DNA from: Methylibium sp. NZG
GTDB taxonomy: Bacteria; Pseudomonadota; Gammaproteobacteria; Burkholderiales; Burkholderiaceae_C
Length of the DNA stretch: 44,593 bases
Direction of reading: 5' to 3'
Assembly: GCA_001263235.1 (NCBI GenBank)
Contig: LGRD01000021.1
Coordinates: 1 to 44,593, forward strand
Made by a program: the position numbers and the translations under genes. Shown piece by piece: positions 7,391 through 16,282 of the stretch (position 1 is its first letter; each line of letters starts with the position of its first letter). The notes below the pieces were generated by a model, which worked only from the letters and a program-made list of their open reading frames with translations, was not told the origin of the DNA and did not search any database.

Positions 7391-8905
7391 ATGGAAAAGC
7401 CTTTGGACACTGCCCTCGTCTGGTTCCGGCGTGACTTGCGCACCGCCGACCACGCCGCGCTGCACCACGCGTTGAAGGCGGCGCGGCGGGTGTGGTGCGT
7501 GTTCGTCTACGACCGCGACATCCTCGACCCGCTGCCGCGCGCTGACCGCCGCGTGGCCTTCATCCACGCCAGCATTGCCGAGCTGGACCAGCAGCTCGCC
7601 GACCTTGCCGCAGCGCGCGGCACGAGCGGCGTGCGCTTGATCGTGCGACATGGTTCGGCGGCGCAGGAGGTTCCTCAGCTTGCTGCCGCGCTGGGCGTGC
7701 AGGCCGTCTACACCAACCACGACGACGAGCCGGCCGCGCTGGCGCGCGACGCCATGGTTCGCGACGGCCTGGCCAGCGCCGGCATCGCGATGCACACGAG
7801 CAAGGACCACGTGGTGTTCGAGCGGAGCGAGTTGCTCACCGGCACCGGCAAGCCGTACGGCGTGTTCACACCCTACAAGAACTCGTGGCTGAAGAAGCTG
7901 GAGCCGTTCTTCGTCAAGGCCTATCCGATCGAGCGTCATGCGGCCAGTCTGGCGCCGGTGCCGGCTGCTCATGCCACAGCGCTGCCGAGTTTGGAGGCGC
8001 TCGGCTTCCGACCGGTCGACCTGCAGGCGCTGAACATTCCGACCGGCAGCTCGGGCGCGCAGCGCCTGGTGGCCGACTTCATGGCGCGCATCGGCGCTTA
8101 TGAGGACACACGCAACTTCCCCGCGGTCAAGGGGCCGAGCTATCTGTCGGTGCACCTGCGCTTCGGCACGGTGTCGGTGCGCGAATTGGCCGCGCTGGCG
8201 TGGCAGCACATTCAAGAGGCTCCGCCAGCGCAGCGCGCGGGCGCGCAGGTCTGGCTGTCCGAGCTGGTCTGGCGCGACTTCTACCACCAGATCCTGCACC
8301 ACCACCCGCGCGTCGTCGGCGCGTGCTTCAAGCCCGAGTTCGACCGCATCGTCTGGGAGCAGGGCGAACATGCCGACGCGCTGTTCAAAGCATGGTGCGA
8401 GGGCCGCACCGGCTACCCGCTGGTGGACGCCGCGATGGCGCAGATCAACCAGACCGGCTACATGCACAACCGGCTGCGCATGGTGGTGGCGAGCTTTCTG
8501 GTGAAGGACCTGGGGCTGGACTGGCGCCGCGGCGAGGCCTACTTTGCGCTGCACCTGAACGACTTCGACCTGGCCGCCAACAACGGCGGCTGGCAGTGGG
8601 CCGCTTCGACCGGTTGCGACGCGCAACCCTGGTTCCGCATCTTCAACCCGGTGCGCCAGAGCGAGACGTTCGACCCGGCGGGCAAATTCATCCGCCGCTA
8701 CCTGCCACAACTCGCAGCCCTGCCCGATGCGGCCCTGCACGCGCCGTGGGCTGCTCGGCCGATCGACCTGGCCAGCGCCGGCATCGTGGTCGGCCGCGAC
8801 TACCCGTTGCCAGTGGTGCAACACGACGAGGCGCGCCTGCGCACGCTGGAGCGCTACAAGGTGGTCAAGGGGTCGGGCGTCGCCGCGGGCGAGGCTGCGG
8901 ACTGA
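7391..8905 (+). CDS. phrB: Deoxyribodipyrimidine photolyase (class I CPD, FAD-dependent)
   Basis: A 504-residue blue-light DNA repair enzyme that splits cyclobutane pyrimidine dimers. The N-terminal alpha/beta antenna domain (about 1-130) opens TALVWFRRDLRTADHAAL. The C-terminal FAD domain contains GPSYLSVHLRFGTVS, WLSELVWRDFYHQIL, TGYPLVDAAMAQINQTGYMHNRLRM and NDFDLAANNGGWQWAASTG, the FAD and DNA contact blocks of class I enzymes. The conserved Trp residues of the electron-transfer region (WRDFY, WQWA) are visible. The length is normal. It is monocistronic and convergent with the GGDEF gene (15 nt apart). No good Shine-Dalgarno is seen before its ATG. Confidence 0.97.
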   Translation: MEKPLDTALVWFRRDLRTADHAALHHALKAARRVWCVFVYDRDILDPLPRADRRVAFIHASIAELDQQLADLAAARGTSGVRLIVRHGSAAQEVPQLAAALGVQAVYTNHDDEPAALARDAMVRDGLASAGIAMHTSKDHVVFERSELLTGTGKPYGVFTPYKNSWLKKLEPFFVKAYPIERHAASLAPVPAAHATALPSLEALGFRPVDLQALNIPTGSSGAQRLVADFMARIGAYEDTRNFPAVKGPSYLSVHLRFGTVSVRELAALAWQHIQEAPPAQRAGAQVWLSELVWRDFYHQILHHHPRVVGACFKPEFDRIVWEQGEHADALFKAWCEGRTGYPLVDAAMAQINQTGYMHNRLRMVVASFLVKDLGLDWRRGEAYFALHLNDFDLAANNGGWQWAASTGCDAQPWFRIFNPVRQSETFDPAGKFIRRYLPQLAALPDAALHAPWAARPIDLASAGIVVGRDYPLPVVQHDEARLRTLERYKVVKGSGVAAGEAAD

Positions 8906-8920
8906 ACGGCTTCGGGTGAG

Positions 8921-9955
8921 TCAGAACAGCTCGACGTCGCCGACCTTGGAGCCATCGGGGGCAGCGAGGTCGCCACTGGCCACCAGCGCAGCATGGCTGC
9001 ACACCTGATTTCGACCGTGGCCCTTGGCGTGGTAGACCGCCTTGTCGGCACGCTCGAACGCGGCGCTGGGCGTGTCGCCCTGCGTGACAGCGGTGAAGCC
9101 AATGCTGACGGTGATGCGGCCCACCTGCGGGAACGAGTAACCCTCGGTGCTGCTGCGAAAACGCTCGAAGGCCTGTGCTGCGCAAGCCTCGGAATCGCAC
9201 CGCATCAGCACCACGAACTCCTCTCCGCCGAAGCGGTAGAGCCGGTCGTGGACGCGGAAGCGGTTGCGCATCAAGCGTCCCAGCAACAACAGCACTTCGT
9301 CACCGATCAGGTGGCCGAAAGTGTCGTTGACGCGCTTGAAGTGGTCGATGTCGATCACGCCGAGCCAGTGCGCCGACGTCGGTGAATCCCCACGGCGCTC
9401 GTCCGGCCCGCCGACCGGACCGGCGGGGGTTGACTCGGCGGTGGCCTTGAGGAAGCTGGCGTCGAAGGTCTTGCGGTTCAACAGGCCGGTGAGGGAGTCG
9501 CGTTCGCTGTATTCAAGCAGTGCCTGGAAGTTGCAGTAGATGCGCAGCACGCTGCGAATGAGCCGCTGCGCTGCGTCGTCCAGCGGTTGTGCACTGTGAA
9601 ACTCGAGCACGCCGACGTCACCGCCGACGTTCACCGGGAACACACCCAGGTGGGGCTGCCCTGACCGGAGCACGACCCGCCCGCCGGTAAACACCTCCCA
9701 TCGTTCGGGGTGTTCGGTCACGGCCGGCAGGCTGTCGATCTCGGTCCAGGCCGGGTCGGCTGTCGCCACGACATCGCTCGCGGCCATTCGTGCACGCGCC
9801 AGCCATCGCTGGTTGCCCACCTCCCCGACGCACCGATAGACCGCCACCGAAAGGGGTTGCAGCAAGTCGTGGAACGCTCCAACCAGGGTGGCGTCCAGCG
9901 CATCGCGGTCTCTGAACTCGGTCAGCTCCGCCAGGTGGTCGGCCAAGTGGGTCAT
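8921..9955 (-). CDS. GAF-like/GGDEF diguanylate cyclase
   Basis: A 344-residue protein with an N-terminal region (about 1-145) that resembles a GAF-type sensor domain, then a GGDEF domain (about 150-320). The active-site loop is GGEEF (243-247) and an RxxD inhibitory site (RVHD, 234-237) sits five residues before it. An active cyclase with product inhibition is therefore expected. The domain also has DSLTGLLNRKTF, IDIDHFKRVNDTFGH and ERADKAVYHAKGHGRN. A Gly/Pro/Ser-rich insert (about 173-197) separates the first helix from the core. The protein has no membrane segment. It lies 58 nt downstream of chpA on the same strand, so it is probably part of the pil-chp transcript and links the chemosensory system to c-di-GMP. 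Confidence 0.92.
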   Translation of the reverse strand: MTHLADHLAELTEFRDRDALDATLVGAFHDLLQPLSVAVYRCVGEVGNQRWLARARMAASDVVATADPAWTEIDSLPAVTEHPERWEVFTGGRVVLRSGQPHLGVFPVNVGGDVGVLEFHSAQPLDDAAQRLIRSVLRIYCNFQALLEYSERDSLTGLLNRKTFDASFLKATAESTPAGPVGGPDERRGDSPTSAHWLGVIDIDHFKRVNDTFGHLIGDEVLLLLGRLMRNRFRVHDRLYRFGGEEFVVLMRCDSEACAAQAFERFRSSTEGYSFPQVGRITVSIGFTAVTQGDTPSAAFERADKAVYHAKGHGRNQVCSHAALVASGDLAAPDGSKVGDVELF

Positions 9956-10013
9956 CGCGGGCCTGAGGTGATCAGGGATTCTGCAGGCCGCATCGGGAGC
10001 TCGGGCGACCGCT

Positions 10014-13000
10014 TCAGGCGGCTGAACCAGCGGACGTGTAGTGGCCGATCAGGGCAAGCAGATCTTCTTCGGAGTAGGGCTTGCCGAGGTAGTGATCGAC
10101 GCCAAGCTCTGCGGCGTAGTCGCGGTGCTTCTGCGCAATGCGGGAGGTGATCATGATCACCGGCAACTCACGCAAACGTGCGTCGCCGCGGATGTTGCGC
10201 ACCAGGTCGAAGCCGTCCATGCGCGGCATCTCGATGTCGGTGAGAACCACCTGCGGCAGTTCTTCGACAAGGCGCTCCAGCGCGTCCATTCCGTCCTTGG
10301 CCAGCGCCACGCGGTAGCCCTCGCGCACCAGCAGGCGCTGCGTCACACGCCGCACGGTCAACGAGTCGTCGACCACCAGGATCAGCGGCGCGGCCACGAG
10401 CACGGGAGCGCCAACCTCGGGCATGCCAGGTGCGCGCGCCGGGGCGTGACGCGCCGCATCGGTCGCGGCATGCGCCGAGGCGCCATAAAGTGTTGCCAGA
10501 GCCACCGGGTTGTAGATGAGCGCCACTGCGCCCGAGGCGAGCAGCGTCACGCCCGCCAGGCCCGGAAGGCGGGACAGCTGCGGGCCCAGGTTCTTGACCA
10601 CCACTTCCTGGTTGCCCAGCACCTCGTCGACGTGCAGGGCGATGCGCTGCTGCGCACTGCGCACCACCACCACCGAGCGGGTACGCCCGGCATGCTCCAG
10701 CGCCACCGGGCCGAGCTGCAACAACGCGCCGAGCCAGTAGAACGGCATCGACTTGTCGCCCAGGCTGAACAAACCGCTGGCATGCGCTGCTTCGATCTCG
10801 GCCGGCGTGCTCCGGCGCACGATCTCGACCAGCGTGGAGGGCACCGCCACCGTGGTGTCGCCACAGCGCAGCATCACCACCTGCGTGACCGCGGTCGTGA
10901 GCGGCAGCACGAGCTTGAACGAGGTGCCCTGGTTGGCTGCGGTGGCCGTTTCGACCCGGCCGCCGATGGCGTTGACCTCCGATCGCACCACGTCCATGCC
11001 GACGCCGCGGCCGGCCAGTTCGGTCACCGTGTCGGCGGTCGAGAAGCCGGGGGTGAAGATCAGGTTGGCGAGTTCGGCGTCGGAGTACGTCGCATGCCGC
11101 TCGATCAGCCCCATCGCCTCGCCCTTGGCGCGGATGCGCGCCAGGTTCAGCCCCGCACCGTCGTCGCGCACCTCGACGCCGACTTCGTTGCCCTCTTGCG
11201 AGAGCATCATCGTGATCGTGCCCGTCGGGTCCTTGCCCGCAGCACTGCGCACCGCCGGCATCTCGATGCCGTGCGTCACACAGTTGCGCAACAGATGCTC
11301 GAAGGTGCCGGTCATGCGGTCGAGCACGCCGCGGTCGACCTCGATCGAGCCGCCGGTGATGTCCAGGCGCACCTGCTTGCCGGTTTCCTTGGCGGCCTGG
11401 CGCACCACGCGGTACAGGCGGTCGGACAGGCCCTCGAACTCCACCATGCGCGTGCGCAGCAGGTCGTCCTGCAACTCGCGCGTCATGCGCGCTTGGGCGA
11501 CGAGTTCGTCTTCGGTGCTCTCCAGCGAACGCTGCAGCGTGCGCTGCACAGTGGCGACGTCGTTGACCGACTCGGCCATCATGCGTGTCACTTCCTGGAA
11601 GCGCGTGAAGCGGTCGAACTCCAGCGGGTCGAACGACTGGTCGGCCGCCTTGGCGGCCTCCAGGCGAGAGCTCATTTGCGTCTCGGCCTGCAGTTCGATG
11701 TCGCGCAGCTGCAAGCGCAGCCGCTCCAGGTTGTCGGTCAGGTCGCTCAGCGAGCCTTTGATCTGGCCGACCTCGGTTTCGATGCGCGAACGGGTGATGC
11801 TCACCTCGCCAGCCTGGTTGACGAGCCGGTCGAGCAGCGGCGCACGCACACGCACCGCCGACTGGCTCACGTTCGGCTGCCGCTCCGGCACGGCCTTGGC
11901 GCCCCTGGACGAGGCAAAGTGCGACCAGTCGATGCCGGGCAGATCGTCGGCGTTCGGCGTGACTGTGCGTTCGCTCAAGGCCGCCGCTTCGATCGCCTCT
12001 GGTGACAAGGCGCCGTCATCGGCCAGCTCAGCCGGCGGGGTCAACGCCGAATCTGGATCGACAGGCGCTTCAGCGACCGCCTTTGCCGTCGACTCCGTCA
12101 GCGCCTCTGCGGGTTCGTCGATCACTGCCAGCGGCGCTGGCGGCTCACGATCGAACGTCGGCGCGGCCACCGCCAGCGCGACGGGGGGCGCCAGGTCGCT
12201 CATCGCATCGACCGCCTCAGCGTGCGCCTGGGCGTCCTTGTTGCGCATGGCGTCGAACAGTTGCGACAACGAGTCGCAATTGCTTTGCAAGTCTTCGATC
12301 TCGTCGATCGACGGCTGCGCCTCGGCGAGCAGGTGCTCGATGCGGGTTTCCAACCGGTGCGCCATCTCGCCCAGGCGCATCGCGCCGGCCAAGCGGGCGC
12401 CGCCCTTCAAGGTGTGCAAGGTGCGCATGCACGCTGAAGGGTGGCCCGCCTGCCCTGGCTCGTACAGCCAAGCGCGCAGCTGGCTGGCCAGTTGGGGCAA
12501 CAGCTCCAGCGCCTCTTCTTCGAAGATCGGGAACAGTTCGGCGTCGACGGCGTCCACCGCATCGAGGTCGTCCTCGATGTCGACGTGCGAGTGGCTCAAC
12601 GCAGCGCTGCGCGGCAGACCCTTGGGCAGCTCGGGCAGCGGCTTGAGCTCGATGAAACCGGACGGCTCGAAAGGCTGCGATGACTGCAGTTCCGAGAAGT
12701 CGGTGTCGCGCCGCGGCGACGCGGGTGACTCGGCCTCGGCCGTCTCGGCCGCCTCGGGGGCGGCGGGCTCGGCGGCTGGTGCCTCGGCGGCCGGTGCCTC
12801 GGCGCCTGGTGCCTCGGCGATCGACACCAACAACAAGGGCGCATCCGGCGACACCGCCAGGTCGCCGACACGGGTGGGCGTGGGCATGTCGGCCGCCGCG
12901 GTCACAGCCTCCAGGCGGCGCGCCGACACGATCTCATGCTCGGCCAATCGGGCCAGCAACTTGGGCGACGCTCCGACGAGGAACCCGGCTGCAAACTGGT

Positions 13001-16000
13001 GCAGCATGCGGCGGACTTCTTCGGCCGTGTCGACGAACAGCCGTGCCTCTTCGGGCGTGCCCTCGCCGATGGCCTCGGAGCGCATGAGCGCGTGCTCCAG
13101 GGTGCGCGACAGGTCGGAGAGGTCGGTGAAGCCGACGGTGGCCGAACTGCCGGCCATCGAGTGCGCCAGCGCAATCGGCGTTTCGCCGATCGGACGGTGC
13201 AACTCCATCGCCCACTCGGCCAGCTCGGTGGTGAGCCGGCGGGACAGCTCATCGGCCTCATTCAGGTAGATGTTGAACAGCGGGATGCCGATGCGCAACG
13301 GGCCGACGACCTTGACGTTCTCTGCGTCGGCAGGTTCCGGCACGAGCGTGGGGAAGTCCAGCGGCACCGGCTGCGAGTCGGCCAACGGCGCCATCGTCGG
13401 AACAGAGGGCGGCGCTTCGCCCAGGACGTCCATTCCGCCGAAGCGACTTGAGACGGGCGCGCTGCCGGCGCTTCCCGTGCCGTCGAGCGGCACAGGCGCC
13501 GACGCAGCAGGGCGCGCTGGCTCGGTTGCAGCGCCGCCGGGGAGCAGATTGCCTGGCAGATCGAGGTCGAAGTCGAGCGACAGCTCCATCGGCAGCGACG
13601 CGACTGGCTCCCCGGAGCCTGTGGACGCGGCGGCGGCGGGTGTCACGGGCAGCGCGACGGGCAGCGCAACAGGCAGCGTCATGGGCAACGTGATGGGCAA
13701 CGCGATGTCAGACACCTGCGTGCCACCGGCCTCCTCACGCCGCTGTGCGAGCAGCTGCACGGCAGCGGCCACGGTGGCGGCATCGTGCCCGCCGAGGCGG
13801 TGCGCGGCAATGTCGCCGATCCAGCCTCGCAGGTAGTCCAGCGCCCACTGCGTGAACTCGAGCAGCGGCGGGTCGGCCGGACTCTGGCCAGCGAGCTGGG
13901 TGTTGTAGATGCGCTCGCAGGCCCAGGCACCTTCGCCAAAGTCCTTCAGGCCGACCATGCGCGAGCTGCCCTTGAGCGTGTGGAACGAACGCCGCACGGC
14001 CGTCAGCAGCGCCACATCGCTGGGGCTGATGATCAACGCCGCGCGCGCCTGCTCGGCTGCAGACAGCACCTCGCGAGCTTCTTCGATGAAGACCTGGCGC
14101 AGCTCGTCGCCCTCGTCCAGCGGGACGCGGTTGCTCGCCGCAGCACCGGCGGCACCGACGGGCTCGCCGCGCAGTGCCGCCACATCGGGCTCCAGGCCGA
14201 CGGCGTCGGATCGCGAAGAGACGAACTCGACCAACGCGTCGGAGAGCTTGCCTCGCACTGAATCGCGATCGGCCTCGGTGCGAGCCTCGCCCAAGGCCCG
14301 CTGAGCTTGACGCAGCGTTGCCGCCAACGATCCCTGGTCGGCTGCCATTGCCTCGTTCGACAGCCGCTCCATGCCGCGCACCACGGCCGCTGCGGGCGTG
14401 TCCTGCTGGCTGGCCGTCGCGGCAAGCTGCTGCACCTGCTCGATCAGGCGCGGCTCCACGGGTGGGGCAGTGTCGGGTTGACCTGCCGGGCCGGCGGCGC
14501 CCGAGCGCCCCATCACCGGGCTGAGCTTGCCCGTCTCGGCGTCGTACGCAAACAGCGACTTGGCCATTTGCGGCTGAACGCTGAGCATGTCGATCAGGAA
14601 GCCCAGCGCACCCAGGTTGCCGGCAATGCGGTCGAACACGCCCGCTTGGGCCACGCGTTCGGTGTCCACCACAGTCGAGGCCAGGCCGTCGATGTCGTCG
14701 CGCATGCGCAGCAGCGCGGCCGAGGCGTGGTCCATGCCCAGCACAGACAGCACACCACGCATGGCCGCCAGGTGCCGCGGCACCTGCAGCAGCGGCTTGG
14801 GCTCGGTGGGCTTGCGGAAGAACTCGTCGATCAGCTTCTCGGCGTCCGACAGCGACGCGCGCAACTCCTGCACCACGCTGCCCATCGTCTGGCGGTCGGA
14901 GACGCGGCGGTAAAGCTCCTCCATCCAAGGCTCGAGCGGCTTCGGCGCGTCGCCCTGGCGGGTGGCCGCAAGCCGGTCGGCCAAGCGCAACACGCGGCGG
15001 GCTTGTTCGGGGTGGTTGAAGTCACCGTCTTCGAGCACGGCCTCAATGTAGAGCAGGCTGGTGGCCACCTCCATCGCCAGCGGCGCTGGCGGTGCGGTGG
15101 CGGCTGCCTGGCTCTGGCTCACTGCTGCCTGCAAGCCGGCGGCAAAGGTCTCGCCGAGCGGGAACAGCCGCTTGAGCGAATCGCCGACCAGAGAGAACTG
15201 CTCGGACAAGCCAGCGAGCCGATGCATTTCGCCGCTGGCCACTGCCGACCAGGACTCCTTCGCAGCAGCCACGCGCTTGCGCGCCTGCGCGATCCACGCT
15301 GGGTCGAATTGCCCGAGCACGCTGTGCGAATAGTCGACCGGCGTGTACCGCGCCAACCCGTAGGCCTGACGCACGGCGGCCAGGCGCGGCGCTTTGTGGC
15401 GCTCGTCTGGAACTGCACTTTGGGCACAGAAGAAAAGCAGGTCTTGGGCCAGTCGCTCGGAGACTTCGCCGTCGCTGCGCTCCAGCACGCGAAACTGCGC
15501 GAGCAGCCGCGACGCCACACGCTTGGAGAACACGTCGGCCGGCAACAGCCCGCGCGCCTGCGACTCGAAAACCGCGGAGGCGAGCTTCCACATCGTGGAG
15601 CGATGCGCCTCGGTCGCTCCGGCGCCCAGGCCAGCGCAGACCTCGCTCATGCGCGCGGCCGCGAGCGCAGGTTTGTCCTCGCGCATGAGCTTCAGCAGTT
15701 CGCGTTCGAGCAAGCCTCGCGTGGCCGCGTCGGCCTTGCGGGGCACGGCCTGGCTGCTCGTGGGCAGGTCGGCCCAGCGCCAGTCCATGTGCCACAGGTC
15801 GGCAGGGTGAATGCGGTCTGCCCCGGTCGATTCGAGCACGGCGCGGTACTGCGGGAACATCGACAGCGGGGCTACCGGCTTGCCGGCGAGCATGCGAGAG
15901 AGGTAGTCCAGCAGCGCAAACGACGCTCGCTCGAGGTCTTCGACCGTGGCCAGCGTCATGGTCTCCGGCTTGGCGCTGAAGCGGATCACCGCGGCCTCGC

Positions 16001-16253
16001 TGGCGCGAAGCACGATCGCGGCCGCGCGCAGGCCGACGAGTTCGAGCGCACCGACACCCTGGTGCAGCTGGACCCGCGCACTGCGCAGGATGGTCGGATC
16101 GACGACGTCGACGTCCGACGCGCCCAGCGCCTCGCTTTCTTTCAGATGCCGACGCAGCGCCTTGTGCGAGTTCTCCAGCGAACGGCGCAACTCGTCATGC
16201 ACCCAGGCCAACGCGCTCAGGTCGTCGATGGGTTCGCTCATCTTGTCGTTCAT
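10014..16253 (-). CDS. chpA: Hybrid chemotaxis histidine kinase ChpA/PilL with multiple Hpt domains
   Basis: A 2079-residue CheA-type kinase of the twitching-motility chemosensory system. The N-terminal roughly 500 residues resemble FimL and the start of ChpA. Three canonical Hpt histidines are visible: HTLKGSS (H758), HSMAGSS (H1031) and HTLKGGA (H1280). After Pro/Ala-rich linkers come the dimerisation region, the HATPase with N-box RNCVTHGIE (N1657), DDGAGLNLARI and GRGVGMDVV, a CheW domain, and a C-terminal receiver VDDSLTVRR...LTDIEMPRMDGF with phospho-acceptor D2006 and a GKPYSEED lysine. Two in-frame tandem repeats lie in the linkers. The ATG at 16253 follows pilJ by 28 nt. It probably phosphorylates PilG and PilH to control type IV pili. 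Confidence 0.95.
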   Translation of the reverse strand: MNDKMSEPIDDLSALAWVHDELRRSLENSHKALRRHLKESEALGASDVDVVDPTILRSARVQLHQGVGALELVGLRAAAIVLRASEAAVIRFSAKPETMTLATVEDLERASFALLDYLSRMLAGKPVAPLSMFPQYRAVLESTGADRIHPADLWHMDWRWADLPTSSQAVPRKADAATRGLLERELLKLMREDKPALAAARMSEVCAGLGAGATEAHRSTMWKLASAVFESQARGLLPADVFSKRVASRLLAQFRVLERSDGEVSERLAQDLLFFCAQSAVPDERHKAPRLAAVRQAYGLARYTPVDYSHSVLGQFDPAWIAQARKRVAAAKESWSAVASGEMHRLAGLSEQFSLVGDSLKRLFPLGETFAAGLQAAVSQSQAAATAPPAPLAMEVATSLLYIEAVLEDGDFNHPEQARRVLRLADRLAATRQGDAPKPLEPWMEELYRRVSDRQTMGSVVQELRASLSDAEKLIDEFFRKPTEPKPLLQVPRHLAAMRGVLSVLGMDHASAALLRMRDDIDGLASTVVDTERVAQAGVFDRIAGNLGALGFLIDMLSVQPQMAKSLFAYDAETGKLSPVMGRSGAAGPAGQPDTAPPVEPRLIEQVQQLAATASQQDTPAAAVVRGMERLSNEAMAADQGSLAATLRQAQRALGEARTEADRDSVRGKLSDALVEFVSSRSDAVGLEPDVAALRGEPVGAAGAAASNRVPLDEGDELRQVFIEEAREVLSAAEQARAALIISPSDVALLTAVRRSFHTLKGSSRMVGLKDFGEGAWACERIYNTQLAGQSPADPPLLEFTQWALDYLRGWIGDIAAHRLGGHDAATVAAAVQLLAQRREEAGGTQVSDIALPITLPMTLPVALPVALPVTPAAAASTGSGEPVASLPMELSLDFDLDLPGNLLPGGAATEPARPAASAPVPLDGTGSAGSAPVSSRFGGMDVLGEAPPSVPTMAPLADSQPVPLDFPTLVPEPADAENVKVVGPLRIGIPLFNIYLNEADELSRRLTTELAEWAMELHRPIGETPIALAHSMAGSSATVGFTDLSDLSRTLEHALMRSEAIGEGTPEEARLFVDTAEEVRRMLHQFAAGFLVGASPKLLARLAEHEIVSARRLEAVTAAADMPTPTRVGDLAVSPDAPLLLVSIAEAPGAEAPAAEAPAAEPAAPEAAETAEAESPASPRRDTDFSELQSSQPFEPSGFIELKPLPELPKGLPRSAALSHSHVDIEDDLDAVDAVDAELFPIFEEEALELLPQLASQLRAWLYEPGQAGHPSACMRTLHTLKGGARLAGAMRLGEMAHRLETRIEHLLAEAQPSIDEIEDLQSNCDSLSQLFDAMRNKDAQAHAEAVDAMSDLAPPVALAVAAPTFDREPPAPLAVIDEPAEALTESTAKAVAEAPVDPDSALTPPAELADDGALSPEAIEAAALSERTVTPNADDLPGIDWSHFASSRGAKAVPERQPNVSQSAVRVRAPLLDRLVNQAGEVSITRSRIETEVGQIKGSLSDLTDNLERLRLQLRDIELQAETQMSSRLEAAKAADQSFDPLEFDRFTRFQEVTRMMAESVNDVATVQRTLQRSLESTEDELVAQARMTRELQDDLLRTRMVEFEGLSDRLYRVVRQAAKETGKQVRLDITGGSIEVDRGVLDRMTGTFEHLLRNCVTHGIEMPAVRSAAGKDPTGTITMMLSQEGNEVGVEVRDDGAGLNLARIRAKGEAMGLIERHATYSDAELANLIFTPGFSTADTVTELAGRGVGMDVVRSEVNAIGGRVETATAANQGTSFKLVLPLTTAVTQVVMLRCGDTTVAVPSTLVEIVRRSTPAEIEAAHASGLFSLGDKSMPFYWLGALLQLGPVALEHAGRTRSVVVVRSAQQRIALHVDEVLGNQEVVVKNLGPQLSRLPGLAGVTLLASGAVALIYNPVALATLYGASAHAATDAARHAPARAPGMPEVGAPVLVAAPLILVVDDSLTVRRVTQRLLVREGYRVALAKDGMDALERLVEELPQVVLTDIEMPRMDGFDLVRNIRGDARLRELPVIMITSRIAQKHRDYAAELGVDHYLGKPYSEEDLLALIGHYTSAGSAA
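12778..12822. repeat. 15-bp tandem repeat, three copies, in the chpA linker
   Basis: Three units begin GGTGCCTCGGCG (12778-12792, 12793-12807, 12808-12822). They encode an (E)APxxE-type Ala/Pro-rich linker after the second Hpt domain. The period is a multiple of three, so copy-number change would keep the frame. Confidence 0.75.
13645..13704. repeat. 12-bp tandem repeat, five copies, in the chpA linker
   Basis: Five 12-mers of consensus AYGGGCARCGYR encode the four-residue repeat LPxx (LPITLPMTLPVALPVALPV) in the linker after the first canonical Hpt domain. The period preserves the frame. Confidence 0.8.
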
Positions 16254-16282
16254 GCTTGCCGCCGCTGCCGTCGGGTTGTCAT
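16250..16282 (-). CDS. Ten-codon bridging frame between pilJ and chpA
   Basis: The ATG at 16282 overlaps the pilJ stop (TGATG) and the TGA at 16250-16252 overlaps the chpA ATG (ATGA). The product would be [10 protein letters not shown]. It is too short to judge by composition; it is listed because it fits the wider pattern of tiled junctions. Confidence 0.25.
   Translation of the reverse strand: MTTRRQRRQA

Noticed and set aside
10041-12005. Long plus-strand frames opposite chpA and pilJ
   Set aside because: They are shadows of the true minus-strand genes, without motifs or initiation signals.
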